Below, in pieces: positions 60,326 through 64,000 of a stretch of 64,000 nucleotides of DNA. Position numbers and translations under genes: made by a program. The notes beneath the pieces are model-generated. The model saw only the letters and a program-made list of their open reading frames with translations, ran no database searches and had not been told where the DNA came from. Every line of letters begins with the position of its first letter. Positions within the stretch are counted from its first letter, which is position 1. The DNA comes from Rotaria socialis (lineage: Eukaryota > Rotifera > Eurotatoria > Philodinida > Philodinidae), in NCBI GenBank assembly GCA_905331475.1, contig CAJNYU010001196.1, positions 70,620-134,619 on the forward strand. The letters run 5' to 3'.

Positions 60326-61849
60326 ATGAAGACTCTTCATTTAGTTGTCTTTCATCTAATTATTTTATCTACAATCAGTCAATCACCCGATCAGCTTTAT
60401 GATGAATTATTCGAAGCTGTACAAATTCAACGTTTATTTTCGGATTCAAAAACATTTTGTGATGCTGTTCCACGTACACTTGGTTCAAATCAAATACTTG
60501 ATTTATACCGAAAAGAATATAACAATCCAACATTTAATTTAACTTCATTTATTTTCAATAATTTTATTATACCAAACACAACAAGTATTGTACATGAAAA
60601 ATGGACGATAGAGCAACATTGCCATCGTTTATGGCCATTATTAACACGTACAACAAATCATGAAAATTTCTCATCGTTTATTGATGTTCCATATCAATTT
60701 GTCATACCTGGTGGACGTTTTCGAGAATTTTATTATTGGGATACTTACTTTACTATGCTAGGTCTAATAAGATCAAAGGAAGTACAATTAATAGATAATA
60801 TGTTAGAAAATTTTGCCTATTTAATACGTACACTTGGACATATACCCAATGGTAATCGATATTATTATGAAGGAAGATCTCAGCCGCCATTTTTCTCGTT
60901 AATGACTGAATTAGCAAGTAAAACAGATAAATATAAAGATGAATTAGAAAAAGAATATCAATTTTGGATGGATAAAAGAAGTATTAAACTAGATGATGGA
61001 TCAATTTTAAATCGATACTATGACGATTTAAACGCTCGACCCAGACCAGAAGCATACATTGAAGATATAGAAATAGCACATAAAAAGAATAATACGGATG
61101 TTTATGTTCATCTTCGTGCAGCTGCTGAATCCGGTTGGGATTTCAGTTCTCGATGGATGGAAGATGAAAAAGATTTATCAACAATAATAACAACAAATAT
61201 TCTTCCTGTTGATCTTAATTGTTTATTATATCACTTGGAACTAGCATTGAATAAAAAACTTCAAGCTGAAAATCGTCGACGAGCCATACATAAATACATG
61301 TGGTCTGATGATCTTCAATTTTTTACTGATTATAATTTCATACGAAAGAAACCAACTAATCGTTTAACGTTGGCTGCTCTTTATCCTCTATGGCTTGACA
61401 TTGCAACAAAAAATCAAGCTCAAAATGTTGCTCGTCAAGTTGAGTCATTGTTTTTACGTGATGGTGGTGTAGTTACAACAATATCAAATCAGAGTACACA
61501 ACAATGGGATAATCCAAATGGATGGGCTCCATTGCAGTATATTACATATCGAGCTTTGCTTAAAACTCCAGGATATGAATCGTTAGGTGAAACTATTCGT
61601 CGACGATGGATGGCTTTGAATGAAAAAGTATTTCAAGACACAGGTAAAATGATGGAAAAATATGATGTTGTTAATATCAATCAATCAGCTGGTGGCGGAG
61701 AATATAAAACACAAGATGGTTTTGGTTGGACAAATGGAGTTTATTTAGAAATGCTATATGATCAACAACCAATATCGAATACGGTTTTATATCGAAAAAC
61801 TATTTTTCAGATTAGTAGCTTGATATTTTTTATTTTTATTTCACGATAA
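60326..61849 (+). CDS. Secreted trehalase (GH37), single exon
   Basis: An intronless 507-aa frame. An N-terminal hydrophobic signal peptide (about residues 1-19) indicates secretion or lysosomal/cell-surface routing. The GH37 signatures are complete: PGGRFREFYYWDTYF at 128-142 and QWDNPNGWAPLQ at 393-404. The catalytic acid Asp272 (AESGWDFSSRW) and base Glu459 (GGGEYKTQDGFGWTNG) are both in place, as is the NGNRYYYEGRSQPP active-site loop (175-188). It hydrolyses alpha,alpha-trehalose to two glucose molecules. The C-terminus ends in a hydrophobic stretch (FQISSLIFFIFISR), which could be a membrane anchor or GPI-like signal. Lack of introns contrasts with the intron-rich neighbours; trehalase and trehalose-phosphate synthase genes of a bdelloid have been reported as horizontally acquired. 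The start is the first ATG. Confidence 0.95.
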   Translation: MKTLHLVVFHLIILSTISQSPDQLYDELFEAVQIQRLFSDSKTFCDAVPRTLGSNQILDLYRKEYNNPTFNLTSFIFNNFIIPNTTSIVHEKWTIEQHCHRLWPLLTRTTNHENFSSFIDVPYQFVIPGGRFREFYYWDTYFTMLGLIRSKEVQLIDNMLENFAYLIRTLGHIPNGNRYYYEGRSQPPFFSLMTELASKTDKYKDELEKEYQFWMDKRSIKLDDGSILNRYYDDLNARPRPEAYIEDIEIAHKKNNTDVYVHLRAAAESGWDFSSRWMEDEKDLSTIITTNILPVDLNCLLYHLELALNKKLQAENRRRAIHKYMWSDDLQFFTDYNFIRKKPTNRLTLAALYPLWLDIATKNQAQNVARQVESLFLRDGGVVTTISNQSTQQWDNPNGWAPLQYITYRALLKTPGYESLGETIRRRWMALNEKVFQDTGKMMEKYDVVNINQSAGGGEYKTQDGFGWTNGVYLEMLYDQQPISNTVLYRKTIFQISSLIFFIFISR

Positions 61850-63761
61850 AAATAGCGAAATTTCACTGTTAAGAAGCTTAACATTCGCTTTCTAAGAGTT
61901 CATAATATCATCATTAATGATTGGTTCATTTGACACGATCATCCAATCGAAGAACGAGTAATATCGATCGATTAAACAATCCCTAGAGGCAACAGCATAA
62001 GAAAAGGATCCAATTAGACTCTTGTGTTAATCCTTGAAACGTGCTCGAAGAATAAACTTGTCATGAAATAAATAAGCTCTGATTGATAAGAATATCTTTT
62101 GTCAGAATGAAAACAACGAACGAAATAAACGCCAGCTGGCCAACAGATTATCTTTTAGAAGGAAAACAAAATACTTTCTAATGATTGGATCCTTTTTGTT
62201 ATTTAAGCTCAATTAGTTGACCGTCCTCTTTGATCAAACCATTGAATGAATATTGTCTTTTCTTTATTGAGTGACAACTTCCTTTTCCATATTGATTTAT
62301 TCTTATTGGTCGCATTGAAATTTACATGATGAAGAGTGAAAAAGAGGAGGTGCTGATATAAATTCGCATCCTCTGCAATAATATGATTGCTATTCTCTCT
62401 TGTCGTTTTGCCTGTGCACTTACGCGATTTTTTTTTGATGGCACTTGACGGTCAACTGCCACATATGAAAATGAAAAACGAGAGAGCAGTAACAGAAGAC
62501 CAATCCAAACAAAAAAAAATGGTCATTTGAGAATATCGTTAAAATTCATGATTCCCTATGGTGCATTTGCAGTCGAACTAGACAAGTTCTCATTCATAGC
62601 ATTGAGTGATATTAATAACAAAGGCCCATCTAACAAAAATGTTCTTTCTCTCTGCGTGTCGATATCTTTCAACAGTTTCTCGAACAACTAATATCATAAT
62701 AATGACTTTTAGATATAAATACTCTATTGTTTTAGTTTATAAAACCAATCATCAAAGGTTATTGCATATATAGAAAGAAAATCTATTCATTCTATAGTGA
62801 GAATAGATTGAACTAATTGTACCCGCCTTGCTGTTATCGATTCATTTAATTAATTTCATCTTCATTGTCAAATCAACGAAGAGTACAAAGAATTTTCTTT
62901 TCTCATCTATTCGATTCATATTTCTTCATCATTAAGTATGATATGCACACACAAATGATGATCATGAAGACACACACTTTCTCTTTCTTTCTCTGTTTCT
63001 ACTGTGTAATTGCTTCTTTTTAACGAATGAATACTTTTTTCCTTTTTTTTTCTTTGTTTCTTTAGAAAGTTGATGAACAAATAATGATAAGAAACGCCAT
63101 TTGAACTGACGAATGAGAATTAGCAGCTGTTACGTATCAAATTTGTTCATCAACTCATTCTCTTCTTCTACGCCGTAGGCTAAACGAGAAAAAATATATC
63201 CAGATCATTCGTTCTTCTTGCCGCCCACTTTTTTTTCTGTTCTCTTCCATTGTAATCAAATATAGAAGCACGCGGGTTTTTTTTCCTTCGCTTTCTTCAA
63301 CTGCTTGTGTATGTTCACCCCATCATTTTCTACATATACATACATGTACGAGACGGACCGAGAGCGGGCACATACATATGTATATATTAGTCCAACCGAG
63401 AGTAAACAGGGACCGCTTGATGCGCATTGACCAATTAATTGCTTTTTTTATTGGATAAAACATAGGAGGAAACTGAATTTTATTGGTTGTTCACATAAGC
63501 CCACACGAGGAAAGAGAGTAAGGACAGTAAGAAAGAAAAAGAGAAAGAAATGAACGAGCAAGAACGTTCAATGCATTCACTTTTTTCTCTCTTCGCCGAC
63601 AGACATACACATCGACAAAAACGTTGTAAGGACAGACATGTCACCAACGTGTATGATCAAACCGAAACAGTCAATGCATCAACAGAAGTCTAAATCGAAA
63701 TCTTTAAAACATAAATTAAGTTCGTAATACATAATAAAAATCTATTATCACTAATGCACAC
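61850..63761. promoter_or_regulatory. Intergenic/upstream region of the second RAWUL gene
   Basis: No gene supported. Low-complexity TTTCT and purine tracts dominate from about 62970. The segment 63060-63760 resembles, in inverted orientation, the region 21700-22400 upstream of the first RAWUL gene; the clearest shared blocks are GAGCGGGCACA with CATAT (63361-63385) and ATTGGATAAAACA (63450-63462). Confidence 0.55.
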
Positions 63762-64000
63762 ATGAACTTTGTTGTAGATCAAGATATCGAAGAATCTATC
63801 ATGGTAACGAGAAAAAAACATGAAAATGAAGAATATCTCTATGTTGAATTAGATACAAAATGCAGGTAAAAACTATATATATATATATATATATTTAACA
63901 CATCATTCCGATTCCGATACTTATATATTTTGAACTTGTTCGTTTATTTAGTTGTTTACAATCAAAATTTCTTTGTGATTCATCAATTCAAGTACAGTAT
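63762..64000 (+). CDS. Second RAWUL-type gene, 5' part only (cut by window end)
   Basis: Exons 63762-63865 and 63952-63991 encode the start of a paralog of the gene at 20643-21699. The segments EYLYVELDTKCSC and a following SSIQ match VYIELDTKCSC and ASIQ of the first gene. The intron between them falls at the same codon position and phase, and the next donor (GTACAG at 63992) is also at the same place. So the remainder, including most of the RAWUL fold, lies beyond the window. The start is uncertain: the ATG at 63762 is used here, but an upstream basic mini-exon (ATG at about 63677, acceptor TTGTAG just before 63777) would mirror the first gene's short basic first exon. Confidence 0.6.

Overview
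The window looks like nuclear DNA of a small, AT-rich invertebrate. My best guess is a bdelloid rotifer (Rotaria/Adineta type). That guess rests on about 30% GC, many phase-consistent GT-AG introns of only 50-65 nt, animal gene families (PDE5/6, EMRE, LITAF, DNAJC28, Josephin, PcG RAWUL), a LURP-one-like protein, a single-exon trehalase and inverted paralog copies on one piece of DNA. No bacterial operon, CRISPR array or phage feature is present. Exon joins were worked out by hand from splice signals and reading-frame continuity.

Left part (0-21.7 kb). In order: a LITAF-domain protein (+), an unrecognised 402-aa protein (-), the mitochondrial calcium uniporter regulator EMRE (+), DNAJC28 (+), a low-complexity poly-Asn protein (+), a LURP-one-like protein (+), a 6-kb gene desert, a divergent hnRNP-A-like two-RRM protein (+), and a RAWUL (Polycomb PCGF-type) protein (-) that carries a CtBP-type PLDLS motif. 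The desert holds an 800-bp Mutator-like non-autonomous element with a perfect 9-bp target duplication, and a GC-rich element.

Middle part (21.7-47 kb). A 6.5-kb desert is followed by a UBA-like + Josephin deubiquitinase whose large intron holds GC-rich repeats and a broken Tc1/mariner transposase. Next come more transposon debris (a second copy of the GC-rich element lying between long inverted arms), a second divergent RRM protein, and a 17-exon GAF-GAF-PDE gene of the PDE5/6 family ending in a CAAX box. A separate gene lies antisense in its first intron and also encodes a CAAX protein.

Right part (47-64 kb). There is a tRNA-Ile(UAU) gene with an intron, an unrecognised small protein (-), a calmodulin-like EF-hand protein (-), a nested inverted-repeat/MITE cluster at 56.3-57.9 kb, an intronless secreted trehalase (+), and the 5' part of a second RAWUL-type gene (+) cut by the window end. 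The two RAWUL genes (20.6-21.7 kb minus, 63.8 kb plus) face away from the interval between them. They share N-terminal exon structure and recognisable upstream blocks, so this is an inverted paralog pair about 42 kb apart.

Most genes here are independent housekeeping or signalling units rather than a pathway. The clearest themes are cyclic-nucleotide and Ca2+ signalling (PDE, EF-hand, EMRE), RNA binding (two RRM proteins) and chromatin (two RAWUL proteins). The intergenic space is rich in short inverted-repeat elements, several of them apparently not standard.
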